Positions 1 through 7,072 are shown, counted from the stretch's first letter. The stretch: 64,000 nucleotides of DNA from Thermoplasmata archaeon (GCA_021810045.1 JAJZJR010000006.1:1-64000); one strand, 5' to 3'. Program-made: numbers and translations. Notes: generated from the letters alone by a model not told the origin.

Positions 1-65
1 GAGAAATAAGAGGAAATGAGATAGGCAACAAGTATGAAGCCTATCAGGAATCTTAAGGGTCTCAT
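1..65 (-). CDS. Partial small membrane protein of the element (5' end only)
   Basis: An ATG at 65-63 opens a frame that runs off the left edge (21 codons visible). The start overlaps the stop of the upstream gene as ATGA and follows a purine-rich GGAGGGAGAA stretch, which supports real translation. The visible N-terminus is MRPLRFLIGFILVAYLISSY, which looks like a signal or membrane helix. It continues the chain of overlapping genes running leftwards. Function unknown. Confidence 0.5.
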   Translation of the reverse strand, partial: MRPLRFLIGFILVAYLISSYF

Positions 66-250
66 TTCTCCCTCCTCTTCAGTGTGCGATGCATTTCATA
101 AAGGCATGCAACAAAGGCAACAAAGATCAGCATAAGCAACACCGGATCACTGTTGAGAATCAGGCCAAAGTAATCAATGAACAGAAATCCCGATATGGCT
201 ATGACTGCAATCAGGGGAATATCTGAAAGCCTGAACTTCAATTCGCTCAT
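62..250 (-). CDS. Small two-helix membrane protein of the element
   Basis: 62 residues with two predicted membrane helices (about residues 11-27 and 33-50) and a basic C-terminal tail (HRTLKRREK). Its ATG overlaps the stop of the 34-residue gene upstream (ATGA), and its own stop overlaps the next ATG to the left. Nothing in the sequence identifies a family. In integrated elements of this sort, small membrane proteins in the distal part of the operon often serve conjugation or virion functions, but that is only a guess here. Confidence 0.6.
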   Translation of the reverse strand: MSELKFRLSDIPLIAVIAISGFLFIDYFGLILNSDPVLLMLIFVAFVACLYEMHRTLKRREK

Positions 251-351
251 GCCGGTTCATCCCCTGGGTCTTGCGGTAAATACGGTTCGTCTATTGGTTT
301 CCTGTTGTCTTCAGGCATGTAAGGATGCCTTCTTTCCGGTAAGTCGATCAT
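247..351 (-). CDS. 34-residue hypothetical protein in coupled gene chain
   Basis: A 34-codon frame that begins MIDLPERRHPYMPEDNRK and is rich in proline, aspartate and arginine. It is too short for common gene finders, but both ends overlap neighbouring genes exactly as ATGA (start with the 159-residue gene, stop with the 62-residue membrane gene). Such double coupling is unlikely by chance and is the main reason to call it. No motif or membrane segment is visible and no function can be proposed. Confidence 0.5.
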   Translation of the reverse strand: MIDLPERRHPYMPEDNRKPIDEPYLPQDPGDEPA

Positions 352-827
352 CGGTTACCACCTCTGAAGGTATCTAATGTAATTGCTTGACCCATACCTG
401 TTATTACGGAATCCTGTTCTTTTTGCTTCATTATGTGATGTAATTCTTGCATGTGTTTGCGTCTGCTTTCCCTTTCCTGATCCGACATTGGCTTTTTTCG
501 TGTCTTTTTTCTCACAAAAGGCACTATTCGGGATATCTCCTTGAATTTCGATACTGGGAATTTCAGGATTAGTTCATTCTCTGATATGTCGATATCCTCA
601 TTGAGCAAATCGCCTAGCTGCCTCCAGTAGTTCTTATGGTCTTTCAGGTAAAGGGCAAGTTCATTTTCACTGTACTTATAGACGTGCGATACCACGTTAT
701 AAGAAGGCTCTGGTTTTGACCCCTTTACCCTAATAAGTTCACAGTACGACTTGTCAAACGGGCACAGATCGTATTCCTCCGTTCTTTCGATCCTGTATGG
801 CCCTAGCTGAGACAGTGCAAAGGTCAT
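348..827 (-). CDS. Element protein of unknown function (159 aa)
   Basis: 159 residues, soluble, with a charged C-terminal half (KKTRKKPMSDQERESRRKHM) ending in a predicted helix. The N-terminal part has Cys22 and Cys28 in a CPFDKSYC stretch that might bind metal, although no second cysteine pair follows. The gene starts in an ATGA overlap with the 31-residue gene and ends in an ATGA overlap with the 34-residue gene. No recognisable family. Confidence 0.65.
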   Translation of the reverse strand: MTFALSQLGPYRIERTEEYDLCPFDKSYCELIRVKGSKPEPSYNVVSHVYKYSENELALYLKDHKNYWRQLGDLLNEDIDISENELILKFPVSKFKEISRIVPFVRKKTRKKPMSDQERESRRKHMQELHHIMKQKEQDSVITGMGQAITLDTFRGGNR

Positions 828-919
828 TGCCCTGCCCTCCTGGCTATCCTTTGCAGATACTTCCTTAAAAAATCTGGAATTTTCTGCACTATTCTGTCTT
901 TCAATTCCTCTATTTTCAC
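824..919 (-). CDS. 31-residue hypothetical protein in coupled gene chain
   Basis: A GTG-started 31-codon frame that would fold as one basic amphipathic helix (VKIEELKDRIVQKIPDFL, then KYLQRIARRAG). Its GTG overlaps the TAG stop of the 77-residue gene (TAGTG), and its TGA overlaps the ATG of the 159-residue gene (ATGA). It fills what would otherwise be the only gap in the chain. Function unknown. Confidence 0.45.
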   Translation of the reverse strand: MKIEELKDRIVQKIPDFLRKYLQRIARRAGQ

Positions 920-1152
920 TATTTCATCAGCTCCTTTCGATCTAACTTGCGTGAAATCGTCAAAATCTTAGACTTCTCAATATAGCCTTTCCCGCTTGGC
1001 CCTTCGTATTCTAAAAATTCAGTCTGAGGGTAATATGTGAAAATCCCATTGCCTGAGCCTGTACCGCTCACTTTCACATATCGGGCCTTGAATGCCTGGA
1101 CAATCTTTACTCTGCCATTGTCAGTCAAGTATTGGATTTCGATCAGGTTCAT
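919..1152 (-). CDS. 77-residue hypothetical protein, first gene of the distal operon
   Basis: 77 residues, mixed beta-type sequence beginning MNLIEIQYLTDNGRVKIVQA and ending in a basic stretch. It is the first gene after the palindrome/TATA region at 1180-1228, so it probably heads a separate transcript for the small-gene chain. It might be a small SH3-like or swapped-hairpin fold, but this is guesswork. Its stop overlaps the GTG of the next gene. Confidence 0.6.
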   Translation of the reverse strand: MNLIEIQYLTDNGRVKIVQAFKARYVKVSGTGSGNGIFTYYPQTEFLEYEGPSGKGYIEKSKILTISRKLDRKELMK

Positions 1153-1179
1153 GGGTTCACCTCTGCCATTTTTGGAATA

Positions 1180-1228
1180 CCCTTTAAATAGGGGTATTTA
1201 AAGGGGTTTATATAGGGGTATTTAAAGG
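1180..1228. promoter_or_regulatory. Palindrome and tandem repeat over a promoter
   Basis: A perfect inverted repeat, CCCTTTAAATA at 1180-1190 and TATTTAAAGGG at 1195-1205, separated by GGGG. The 16-base unit TAGGGGTATTTAAAGG occurs at 1189-1204 and again at 1213-1228, 24 bases apart. Read on the minus strand the AT core lies about 30 bases before the ATG at 1152, the expected place of a TATA box, so a bound regulator would block the distal operon. Confidence 0.6.
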
Positions 1229-1252
1229 CTCCAAATTTGTTGCAAAAAACGA

Positions 1253-1456
1253 TCATGGTGTCAACTCCTTTATTGCGTTCACTGATTGAACCGGTATTTT
1301 GTAGTGTCTGCCTGATTCCTGCTCTATGTGAATATTGGCTAAACCGATCCTCTTTATGGTTCCGTTCCTGGCCATGTTCACCTTTCCTACTACATGATAT
1401 TCAATTCTTACATTGCAGCCTTTAAAATGCTCTATTTGCGAGCGAGATACAGTCAT
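1253..1456 (-). CDS. 67-residue hypothetical protein, possibly nucleic-acid binding
   Basis: 67 residues, basic, predicted mostly beta (KGCNVRIEYHVVGKVNMA, then IKRIGLANIHIEQESG). The pattern recalls small SH3/Sm-like barrels that bind nucleic acid, but no family signature is certain. It begins in an ATGA overlap with the frame that crosses the iteron field. The promoter palindrome at 1180-1228 follows it. Confidence 0.55.
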   Translation of the reverse strand: MTVSRSQIEHFKGCNVRIEYHVVGKVNMARNGTIKRIGLANIHIEQESGRHYKIPVQSVNAIKELTP

Positions 1457-1743
1457 GAGACCACCTCAAAAAATGTAGTAGTTCCAAAAGTGTAGTAATT
1501 CGGTTTTACTACACCTTGAACTCTGTTTTTTCTAGGCTCTAAAATCGATTGTAGTAATGTAGTAGTGATTTTTCGTATATGGGGATGTTTTTTAGTGATT
1601 GGTTTTCTTCTCTCATCATGTATATACAATAATTTACTACTACAATTACTACAAATAATAAAATATATAGAAAAATACAGGGTTTTAAGTGTAGTAGTTT
1701 TTGTAGTAGTTATGTAGTAATGTAGTAGTTTTTTACCGGTCAT
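1453..1743 (-). CDS. 96-codon open frame spanning the iteron field (doubtful protein)
   Basis: An uninterrupted 96-codon frame whose start overlaps the helicase stop (ATGA) and whose stop overlaps the next gene's start (ATGA), exactly like its neighbours. Its composition is odd: runs of Thr and Tyr (YYITTTKTTTLKTLY) because the iterons read as ACTACT codons. Either the replication origin lies inside a translated spacer that couples helicase to the next gene, or the frame is a by-product of the repeats. The double coupling favours translation; the composition argues against a folded protein. Confidence 0.35.
   Translation of the reverse strand: MTGKKLLHYYITTTKTTTLKTLYFSIYFIICSNCSSKLLYIHDERRKPITKKHPHIRKITTTLLQSILEPRKNRVQGVVKPNYYTFGTTTFFEVVS
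1474..1730. repeat. Iteron field, candidate replication origin of the element
   Basis: Eleven copies of a TGTAGTA(G/A)T-type unit. Direct copies start at 1474, 1491, 1550, 1558, 1690, 1702, 1713 and 1721; inverted copies lie at 1504-1513, 1634-1644 and 1645-1653. Between the clusters is a very AT-rich segment (about 1585-1685). The field lies immediately downstream of the helicase and primase genes. Clustered short repeats plus an AT-rich segment next to replication genes is the classic layout of an iteron origin; function is inferred. Confidence 0.65.
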
Positions 1744-3386
1744 TGTTCGCCATCCTCCTTGAAATACGGAATAGAAATCTTATAGGCCTTGACAGGGTAA
1801 GGCTCCGAGTTCATGCGCCTGCTCACCATTTTACCTTCATTTTCAACCTTCACGCCGTCATCGCTGGAGTAAACATTATTCAGAAAATTCGACGCATTCG
1901 AATACGGTCTGCCTAGCTGATTTGCGATCTGTTTGAAGGCTGCCCCTGTGAAATAGATAAATTCTCTATCGATGCCGTACTCCAAGTCTATTTCACCGGC
2001 GATTCTTGACTGATACCGAGTTTTGTCATGCACCACTCCGTCACTGTCCTGGTATTCCTGGACTGAGTGTTCTATACGCTTGAACTCGGCTTTAAGGGCC
2101 AGGGCAATTTCAAGGGCATTACTGGGAGCTTCGATACTTGCAGCATCGCTCTTGAACTCTGGCAGTCCCGCAATGCCATGCAAATCGCAAAGTTCGTTTA
2201 TCTTGCTGATACCGTAATTTATCCAGTCTTCGACACCTTCGAATCTTTCAACTTCACTGAGTATGTCGGTTATGTTTTTTCCTTCAAAGATGGCGCGGAA
2301 AATCTCATACATGAATCCATCAGGCAGCGAATCAAACATGGCGTCGAATTTCTTTTTGTCTTTCCGCTGCCTGTTGTATTCTGTGAACCTAATCAGCAGC
2401 AACCTCAAACTCAGGGCCAGGTCATCATCAACCCTTATGTCATCATTGATAGTTCCAATGAATGACCTGCGACCTCTGTATTCTGTAAGTGTCTGGTCTC
2501 CCCTTCCCCTGTCTCCGAAGTGCCCAGTCTGGACGTACGATTTAATGTCCTCCTTGTGCGTTAATATCCAATTGGCGGGAAGGTCATCAAACAATGCGGG
2601 AAGGTTAGACTCTCCCAGGTGCTTCATTAAAACGAATCTTGTAGCGACTCGGTTATACGGATAAAAATAATCATCCTGTTTGAGCCCGTATCCTTTGCCA
2701 ATAAAGAGGTTCCCAAGTGTAGTTTTTCCGCCTTTTGTTTTTCCGGTTAATATTGTAATTGGCGTCTGTATGCCCTTGATTGACCCCCTTTTCAGTTCAT
2801 CGTGCAGCGGGCTAACAATAGTCCATGCGAATAGTGCCTTGTATGCGTCCTGGTGCGATGCGAAAGGATAGAAGTTTATCAATGCTTTAAGGATCGTCGC
2901 GACATCGTGACGCTGCTCGTAATTCACTTTCACGGCGCTGTCTAGGACAATAATCGGGCTGCTTGCGTACAACTCAAATTTTCCGTTATCTATCTGTTGG
3001 AAAATGTAGGATGTGAGAATTTCAGTGAGGTACTGGGTCTTTGAAGATGAAAGTGCAAACTTCGACCTGAAGAATTGAACGGCTTCTTGCAAGTCAAAAA
3101 CGTAACCCTCGTTGTTGACGCTGATCCCTATTGCCGGCGCTACGTTATCTATTTTGTAGACTTTGCCGATTTCGCCGTTGAACCTAACTATGTCTCTGGT
3201 GTCTATTGCATCTTCAAGCTTTCCTGTTTTTTTGTCTTTTTTCTTGTATTCATGGATCCATTTGATTACGCCTTCTTTTCCATTACGAATAGTGCCATAT
3301 ACTTTGTCGGCCTGGGAAATCGCGATAAATATTTCACCATTGGCCGCTGCCTTAGTTTCCAGTCTTGCTGTGGAGGGGTCAGTCAT
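1740..3386 (-). CDS. Replicative helicase/ATPase of the element (P-loop)
   Basis: 548 residues. A Walker A motif (LTGKTKGGKTTLG) lies near residue 220 and a Walker B-like stretch (LPALFDDLP) near 270, followed by an arginine-rich segment (GDRGRGD, EYRGRRSFIGT) that could hold sensor and finger residues. This order fits helicases that accompany primase-polymerases in plasmids and viruses, such as SF3 or D5-like ATPases, though the exact family is not certain. The C-terminal 100 residues may be a winged-helix DNA-binding part. It overlaps the primase gene by 8 bases, and the iterons start right after its stop, so it is probably the element's replication initiator or loader. Confidence 0.75.
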   Translation of the reverse strand: MTDPSTARLETKAAANGEIFIAISQADKVYGTIRNGKEGVIKWIHEYKKKDKKTGKLEDAIDTRDIVRFNGEIGKVYKIDNVAPAIGISVNNEGYVFDLQEAVQFFRSKFALSSSKTQYLTEILTSYIFQQIDNGKFELYASSPIIVLDSAVKVNYEQRHDVATILKALINFYPFASHQDAYKALFAWTIVSPLHDELKRGSIKGIQTPITILTGKTKGGKTTLGNLFIGKGYGLKQDDYFYPYNRVATRFVLMKHLGESNLPALFDDLPANWILTHKEDIKSYVQTGHFGDRGRGDQTLTEYRGRRSFIGTINDDIRVDDDLALSLRLLLIRFTEYNRQRKDKKKFDAMFDSLPDGFMYEIFRAIFEGKNITDILSEVERFEGVEDWINYGISKINELCDLHGIAGLPEFKSDAASIEAPSNALEIALALKAEFKRIEHSVQEYQDSDGVVHDKTRYQSRIAGEIDLEYGIDREFIYFTGAAFKQIANQLGRPYSNASNFLNNVYSSDDGVKVENEGKMVSRRMNSEPYPVKAYKISIPYFKEDGEQ

Positions 3387-4326
3387 TCCGTTGCCCCCTG
3401 TTCAAAATCTCTGCTGCCTTGTCGAATCCTAAACCATAGCGATCATGGGCTGCTGCAATTGCCTGCCAGAATGTCATGCCTCTGATTGCACCTGGCTTTG
3501 CATCCTGGCAGCTTATGATTCCCTCCGCGACTGCGACCCATTGCAGCGGGCCGCCACCGGAACCGCACCTGAAGCAGTGCCAGACATTGCGCGATACATC
3601 CACAGAGAAGTTTTGTCCGCTAAATGAACCATGCGCGGGATGCGGGCCGATATAGCGGCTGCCTGACTTCCTGAATTTGCTCAGGTTGATCATGTCCGGT
3701 AGGTACAGCCCGCTCAGGTCCGGTCTTTCAAATTCGCGCTTTGGCTCTGCCTCATTTGGCTTCTCTGTTATTTCAAGCAGCCAGCCTGGAGCAGCAACGA
3801 TGGGAGAATCAAAAACGTGATACGCGCCTTTGGCCCTCACGCTGGGAGCGCGGATCACATAGCCTCCCTGGCCGCAAATGTCTATCCCTGGCAAAGCAGG
3901 ATTTCCGGTGCTTCTCTGGACAGAATACGGGGCTTCAAATGATAAATGCAGCCCGCCGGACTGTGTGAGTTCTGTCAGCGTGCGCGGGACTGTCTTTCCC
4001 TTCGTTAACTGCCTCCATGTCAAAAAACCATTTTTGCCGTGCTGATCTATGTCAACGTCAAAGCGGCCGGAATCCGGCTTTGGTACTGTTGCAAGGTTGA
4101 CCTCTGGCGTCCCCAGTATTGGTTCTCTGCTGAACCATCTGGCTATCTGTTGCGGATCATCTGAAGCGTCCTTAAATCCGTTGGCCGTGATCGGCGTTCC
4201 CGCAAAGTTGACGGGCATCACGAGGTAGCCTTTCCTCAGCCAGTACTGGGCCGCTTGAAACATTGAGGCAAAGCGAACCTCTGAAGCGAAACTCTTTATT
4301 TTCGAATCTGTATTACTATCTTGCAT
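3379..4326 (-). CDS. Primase-polymerase (archaeo-eukaryotic primase superfamily) with zinc finger
   Basis: 315 residues. The N-terminal part (about 20-190) matches the bifunctional primase/polymerase fold: metal-binding RFDVDID near 95, SGGLHLSF near 127 and PGIDICGQGGYVIRAPS near 148 correspond to the DxD, SxH and later basic motifs. A zinc-binding module follows (about 218-255: HPAHGSF then WHCFRCGSGGG), related to CHC2-type fingers of primases but with His in place of some Cys. It should synthesise primers or DNA for the element. It lies upstream of the helicase with overlapping ends, so both are made together. Confidence 0.85.
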   Translation of the reverse strand: MQDSNTDSKIKSFASEVRFASMFQAAQYWLRKGYLVMPVNFAGTPITANGFKDASDDPQQIARWFSREPILGTPEVNLATVPKPDSGRFDVDIDQHGKNGFLTWRQLTKGKTVPRTLTELTQSGGLHLSFEAPYSVQRSTGNPALPGIDICGQGGYVIRAPSVRAKGAYHVFDSPIVAAPGWLLEITEKPNEAEPKREFERPDLSGLYLPDMINLSKFRKSGSRYIGPHPAHGSFSGQNFSVDVSRNVWHCFRCGSGGGPLQWVAVAEGIISCQDAKPGAIRGMTFWQAIAAAHDRYGLGFDKAAEILNRGQRND

Positions 4327-4360
4327 ACTACCATCCTGGGAATTACCGAGAATAATTCCC

Positions 4361-4471
4361 TCATTTTTTCATCCTCTTCTCTGGCTTCTTTCCGCGCTCC
4401 GTGTCGAACGAATACAGCTTGTCCAGTAGCAAAATCAGCCGCTGCGTTCGTTCGACTCTGGTATCAGTCAT
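4361..4471 (-). CDS. 36-residue hypothetical protein coupled to AbrB-like gene
   Basis: A 36-codon frame, very basic at its end (TERGKKPEKRMKK), whose ATG overlaps the stop of the AbrB-like gene as ATGA. It lies 34 bases before the primase gene in the same orientation. The coupling and the lack of any other use of the interval support it; no motif is visible. Confidence 0.45.
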   Translation of the reverse strand: MTDTRVERTQRLILLLDKLYSFDTERGKKPEKRMKK

Positions 4472-4689
4472 GGCTTTCCCCCTGCCTGGTAGATATTCAC
4501 CGGCTCTTTTCCCACCGGCCTTATAACCAGCGTGCCGTTCCCTTTCAGCTCTATTTCCAGTTCGTCGCCCGTCTTTAGTTCGTTGGCATACAACCAGTAA
4601 ACCGGAATGCTTACGTATCGGCTGTATTTCGATACTCCCTGGAGCTTCCTTCTAAACTTCATTCCCATTTTGTGATTCGCCTTCTTCAA
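4468..4689 (-). CDS. AbrB/SpoVT-like DNA-binding protein
   Basis: 73 residues with the swapped-hairpin AbrB pattern: KLQGVSKYSRYVSIPVYWLY, then ELKTGDELEIELKGNGTLVIRP. Small proteins of this type act as repressors or as antitoxins. It is the first gene of the replication operon and faces a winged-helix gene across a 129-base intergenic region with an inverted repeat, so it may control its own operon. The final 15 residues are variable. No toxin partner is obvious, unless the 36-residue neighbour is one. Confidence 0.7.
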   Translation of the reverse strand: MKKANHKMGMKFRRKLQGVSKYSRYVSIPVYWLYANELKTGDELEIELKGNGTLVIRPVGKEPVNIYQAGGKP

Positions 4690-4723
4690 AGACCTATGGC
4701 GTCCCGACTTTTATACAAATCTT

Positions 4724-4782
4724 TTACCTATTTGACATTATTAGTTAGCCTCTATATTGCAGAAAACCTTTATTATAGGTAA
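4724..4782. promoter_or_regulatory. Inverted repeat between divergent regulator genes
   Basis: TTACCTAT at 4724-4731 and its complement ATAGGTAA at 4775-4782 lie in the divergent region between the AbrB-like gene (start 4689) and the winged-helix gene (start 4819). The arms are 43 bases apart, so each may be a half-site near a separate promoter. Likely operators of a lysogeny-type switch, by inference. Confidence 0.4.
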
Positions 4783-4818
4783 TTTACGAGAACTTTTTAG
4801 CTTACAATTAACAGAATT

Positions 4819-5484
4819 ATGACTTATCCCGCTTACAAAAGATTAATGTATAGTTTAAGCTATACATTGCTGATGGAACAAGGGGAGCATGGCAAGAGGA
4901 ATGACATAAAAACGAGAATACTCGTTGAGGTCATAAGCGGAAACAACACTTCAACAGGGCTGAAAAACGTCTTTTGCTCAAAAGCTCCCACTGACCTGAC
5001 CATGTTTATAGCGAAATCCCCTTACGCCATGAGCCATGAAGAATTGCCGGATGCTGAGCATCTGGACGATGTGAGGAGAGAGATAAGGGACGGCATAAAC
5101 CAGTCAGTGATAAGCAAAAAGGATGTTGAGTATCATTTGAGATCACTCCAGGATATGGGATTAATTACAAAATCAGAGGGCCGTTATTATCCAAATAGAA
5201 GATCGGCCAGAGCGATGAAAACTATACTGTTGCTTTTGCAGTCAAGAAATGAATACGAAGAGGGAATAACTCCTTTCATGGAGATGTGGGCCAGATTGTC
5301 AGATGTCAGCATTACTGACGCTGTGAAGTTCCCGCTAGAAGTTTCAAAGAGCTTTTCAAGTGATTTTATCGGCTTTATGGCACAATCGTCAACCCTGAAG
5401 GATTTTGTCAATGCGTGGGGCCGTTGGGACGATAAGCTGAAAATAGAACTAGGAAAGAGATTTAGAGACTACTTTACAAACTGA
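4819..5484 (+). CDS. Winged-helix regulator of the element
   Basis: 221 residues. A winged-helix segment is seen at about residues 95-125 (SKKDVEYHLRSLQDMGLITK, then SEGRYYP), typical of archaeal ArsR/PadR-like regulators; the rest has no clear family. It is the only rightward gene of the element, transcribed away from the AbrB-like gene and towards the tRNA-Glu. Its place at the tRNA side and the shared upstream region suggest a copy-number or maintenance regulator. Confidence 0.6.
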   Translation: MTYPAYKRLMYSLSYTLLMEQGEHGKRNDIKTRILVEVISGNNTSTGLKNVFCSKAPTDLTMFIAKSPYAMSHEELPDAEHLDDVRREIRDGINQSVISKKDVEYHLRSLQDMGLITKSEGRYYPNRRSARAMKTILLLLQSRNEYEEGITPFMEMWARLSDVSITDAVKFPLEVSKSFSSDFIGFMAQSSTLKDFVNAWGRWDDKLKIELGKRFRDYFTN

Positions 5485-5574
5485 CCCTTTGAGATATATT
5501 AATCTCTGGATAAAATTATTCTTTATATACTGATAGGTGTGTCATTTTGAGTAAACTATACCTGATGGTAGTGA

Positions 5575-5649
5575 TGCTCCGGTCGGGATTTGGACCCGAG
5601 TCGAGAGATTGAGAGTCTCTTATGCTTGGCCTGGCTACACTACCGGAGC
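5575..5649 (-). tRNA. tRNA-Glu (CTC)
   Basis: Read on the minus strand from 5649: 7-bp acceptor stem GCTCCGG/CCGGAGC, anticodon stem AGAGA/TCTCT around loop CTCTCAA (anticodon CTC, Glu), T-stem TCGGG/CCCGA, discriminator A. No CCA is encoded and there is no intron. The T-loop is TCCAAAT: position 55 is C where T is nearly universal. The 3' end points at the integrated element, so the 3' half may have been supplied by the element's attachment site. Confidence 0.9.
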
Positions 5650-5817
5650 GACTCACCGAAATGCCGTTGTGGCATTTATTTCTTTCTTCGGGAAATCCCG
5701 AAATTCAAAATATTTTTCCAGGTAGTTCCGGGAAAATACATATTGTGAATCATTTGGTAACCTTAGAATATACACGTTTTTTCATAATAGGTATATAGGA
5801 TGTGCCACTGCATAATT

Positions 5818-6789
5818 ATGAAAGCCGCAATTCTCAAAAAACAGGAAAAAATAGAGAATTCCCCACTTAAGGTGGGAGAAGTTGAAATACCCCAACCGGG
5901 AAACGGTAAAGCCCTGATAAAGATCGAGGCAAGCGGGGTGTGTCACAGTGATCTCCACATTATTGAAGGGGATCTCCCCCTTCCGGAATCCATGTTCCCC
6001 CTGATTCCGGGACACGAGATTGTTGGAACTTTGGAAGAACCATACGGGGATTTTCAGAAAGGTGACAGGGTTGGCATCGGTTGGTTCGCTTCAGCATGTG
6101 GCCATTGCGACCAGTGTGTATCAGGCCATGAAAACCTCTGCAGCAATTCAAAAGTTACTGGAATGGACGTGAAAGGAGGATATGCGCAATATACCCTTGT
6201 AGATGGAGAATACATGACAAGGATTCCCGACAATATTGGAAGTGCAGAGGCTGCACCATTATTCTGTGCAGGACTCACAGCTTTCACCGCAGTAAAGAAA
6301 CTTAACTTTTCACCTGGTGAAAGAATTGCAGTCTATGGTGTTGGCGGCCTTGGCTATTATGCAATTCAATTTATTGAGAAAATGGGAGGAAAAGCAGTTG
6401 CAATAACAGGAAATCACGCACAACTTGCTGAATCAGTAGGTGCATCTGAAGTTCTCGACAGACCCGACGGAAAATACGATGGGTCTATTATCTTTGCTCC
6501 AAGCAGTTCCATTGTTCCTGTTGCAGCAGAACACACCAGAAATGGAGGTACGGTAGTAATTCCTGCAATTATGGACAAGGTGGAAATCCCCTTCGGCTCA
6601 TTTGCATGGGAAAAGAACATAACCAGTGTTGCAAGCGGTTTCAGGCCTCATACAAGAGAACTGCTGAACTTCGTTTCAATTAACGGGATTAGCAGTAAAA
6701 TCACAAAAAAGCCTCTTTCCGAAGTTAACTCGGTTCTTAAGGATTTAAAGAATGGAAAAGTAAACGGCAGGGTCGTTCTGACCCCATAA
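5818..6789 (+). CDS. Zinc-dependent alcohol dehydrogenase (MDR family)
   Basis: 323 residues from the ATG at 5818, chosen over the upstream ATG at 5800 because a TATA box (GGTATATAGG) lies about 25 bases before it and MKAAIL is the usual N-terminus. Catalytic zinc ligands are seen in GVCHSDLH and the GHE motif (LIPGHEIVG); the structural zinc site is the four cysteines in ACGHCDQCVSGHENLC. The NAD(P)-binding motif is YGVGGLG. It should oxidise primary or secondary alcohols or reduce aldehydes. The monocistronic context gives no substrate. Confidence 0.9.
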   Translation: MKAAILKKQEKIENSPLKVGEVEIPQPGNGKALIKIEASGVCHSDLHIIEGDLPLPESMFPLIPGHEIVGTLEEPYGDFQKGDRVGIGWFASACGHCDQCVSGHENLCSNSKVTGMDVKGGYAQYTLVDGEYMTRIPDNIGSAEAAPLFCAGLTAFTAVKKLNFSPGERIAVYGVGGLGYYAIQFIEKMGGKAVAITGNHAQLAESVGASEVLDRPDGKYDGSIIFAPSSSIVPVAAEHTRNGGTVVIPAIMDKVEIPFGSFAWEKNITSVASGFRPHTRELLNFVSINGISSKITKKPLSEVNSVLKDLKNGKVNGRVVLTP

Positions 6790-6901
6790 TTTCCATTTCC
6801 TTTATTTTTATTAAAGATGAACATGCAGACATAATTTTAAAATCCAATGTTCCGTGAAGTGAGAAATCTGTTAAACGGGTTTTGTTTTAGATCGCAGGAA
6901 C

Positions 6902-7072
6902 TCAAGCGACAATAGGCCAGAATACCTTTGCCAGTTCCACTACGACCGCCATTGCAATCCCTATGTATATGATTAATTTAGGATCTAGGGCGGGACCGGT
7001 AATCTCTTCCTCCTCGAAGTACCGGATAAGACCAGCACCTGACTGGAATCCTTCGTTCTTCTTTTCCGCCAT
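6902..7072 (-). CDS. Preprotein translocase subunit Sec61-beta
   Basis: 56 residues, too short for many gene finders. The N-terminus MAEKKNEGFQSGAGLIRYFE carries the Gly-Ala-Gly-Leu-x-Arg-Tyr/Phe signature of archaeal Sec61-beta, followed by EEEITGPALDPK and one C-terminal membrane helix (IIYIGIAMAVVVELAKVFW). It is a small, tail-anchored part of the SecYEbeta protein-conducting channel. It lies just downstream of the mevalonate-3-kinase gene on the same strand (33 bases) and probably shares its transcript. Confidence 0.9.
   Translation of the reverse strand: MAEKKNEGFQSGAGLIRYFEEEEITGPALDPKLIIYIGIAMAVVVELAKVFWPIVA

Larger units (their letters stand above)
1..5574. mobile_element. Right part of an integrated plasmid/provirus next to tRNA-Glu
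   Basis: The stretch between the left edge and the tRNA-Glu gene holds replication genes (primase-polymerase, P-loop helicase), an iteron field, DNA-binding regulators and a run of tiny unknown genes, with no housekeeping gene. It abuts the 3' end of a tRNA gene, the usual integration site of archaeal elements. No integrase is visible and the far attachment site must lie left of position 1, so the element is incomplete here. That it is integrated rather than a fixed chromosomal island is inference from content and position. Confidence 0.75.

Noticed and set aside
1474-1730. CRISPR array
   Set aside because: The repeats are about 10 bases, irregularly spaced and in both orientations, unlike CRISPR repeats of 24-40 bases with constant spacers.
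1453-1743. Treating the 96-codon iteron frame as an ordinary protein gene
   Set aside because: Thr/Tyr runs derive from the repeats. It is listed with low confidence only because of the exact overlaps at both ends.
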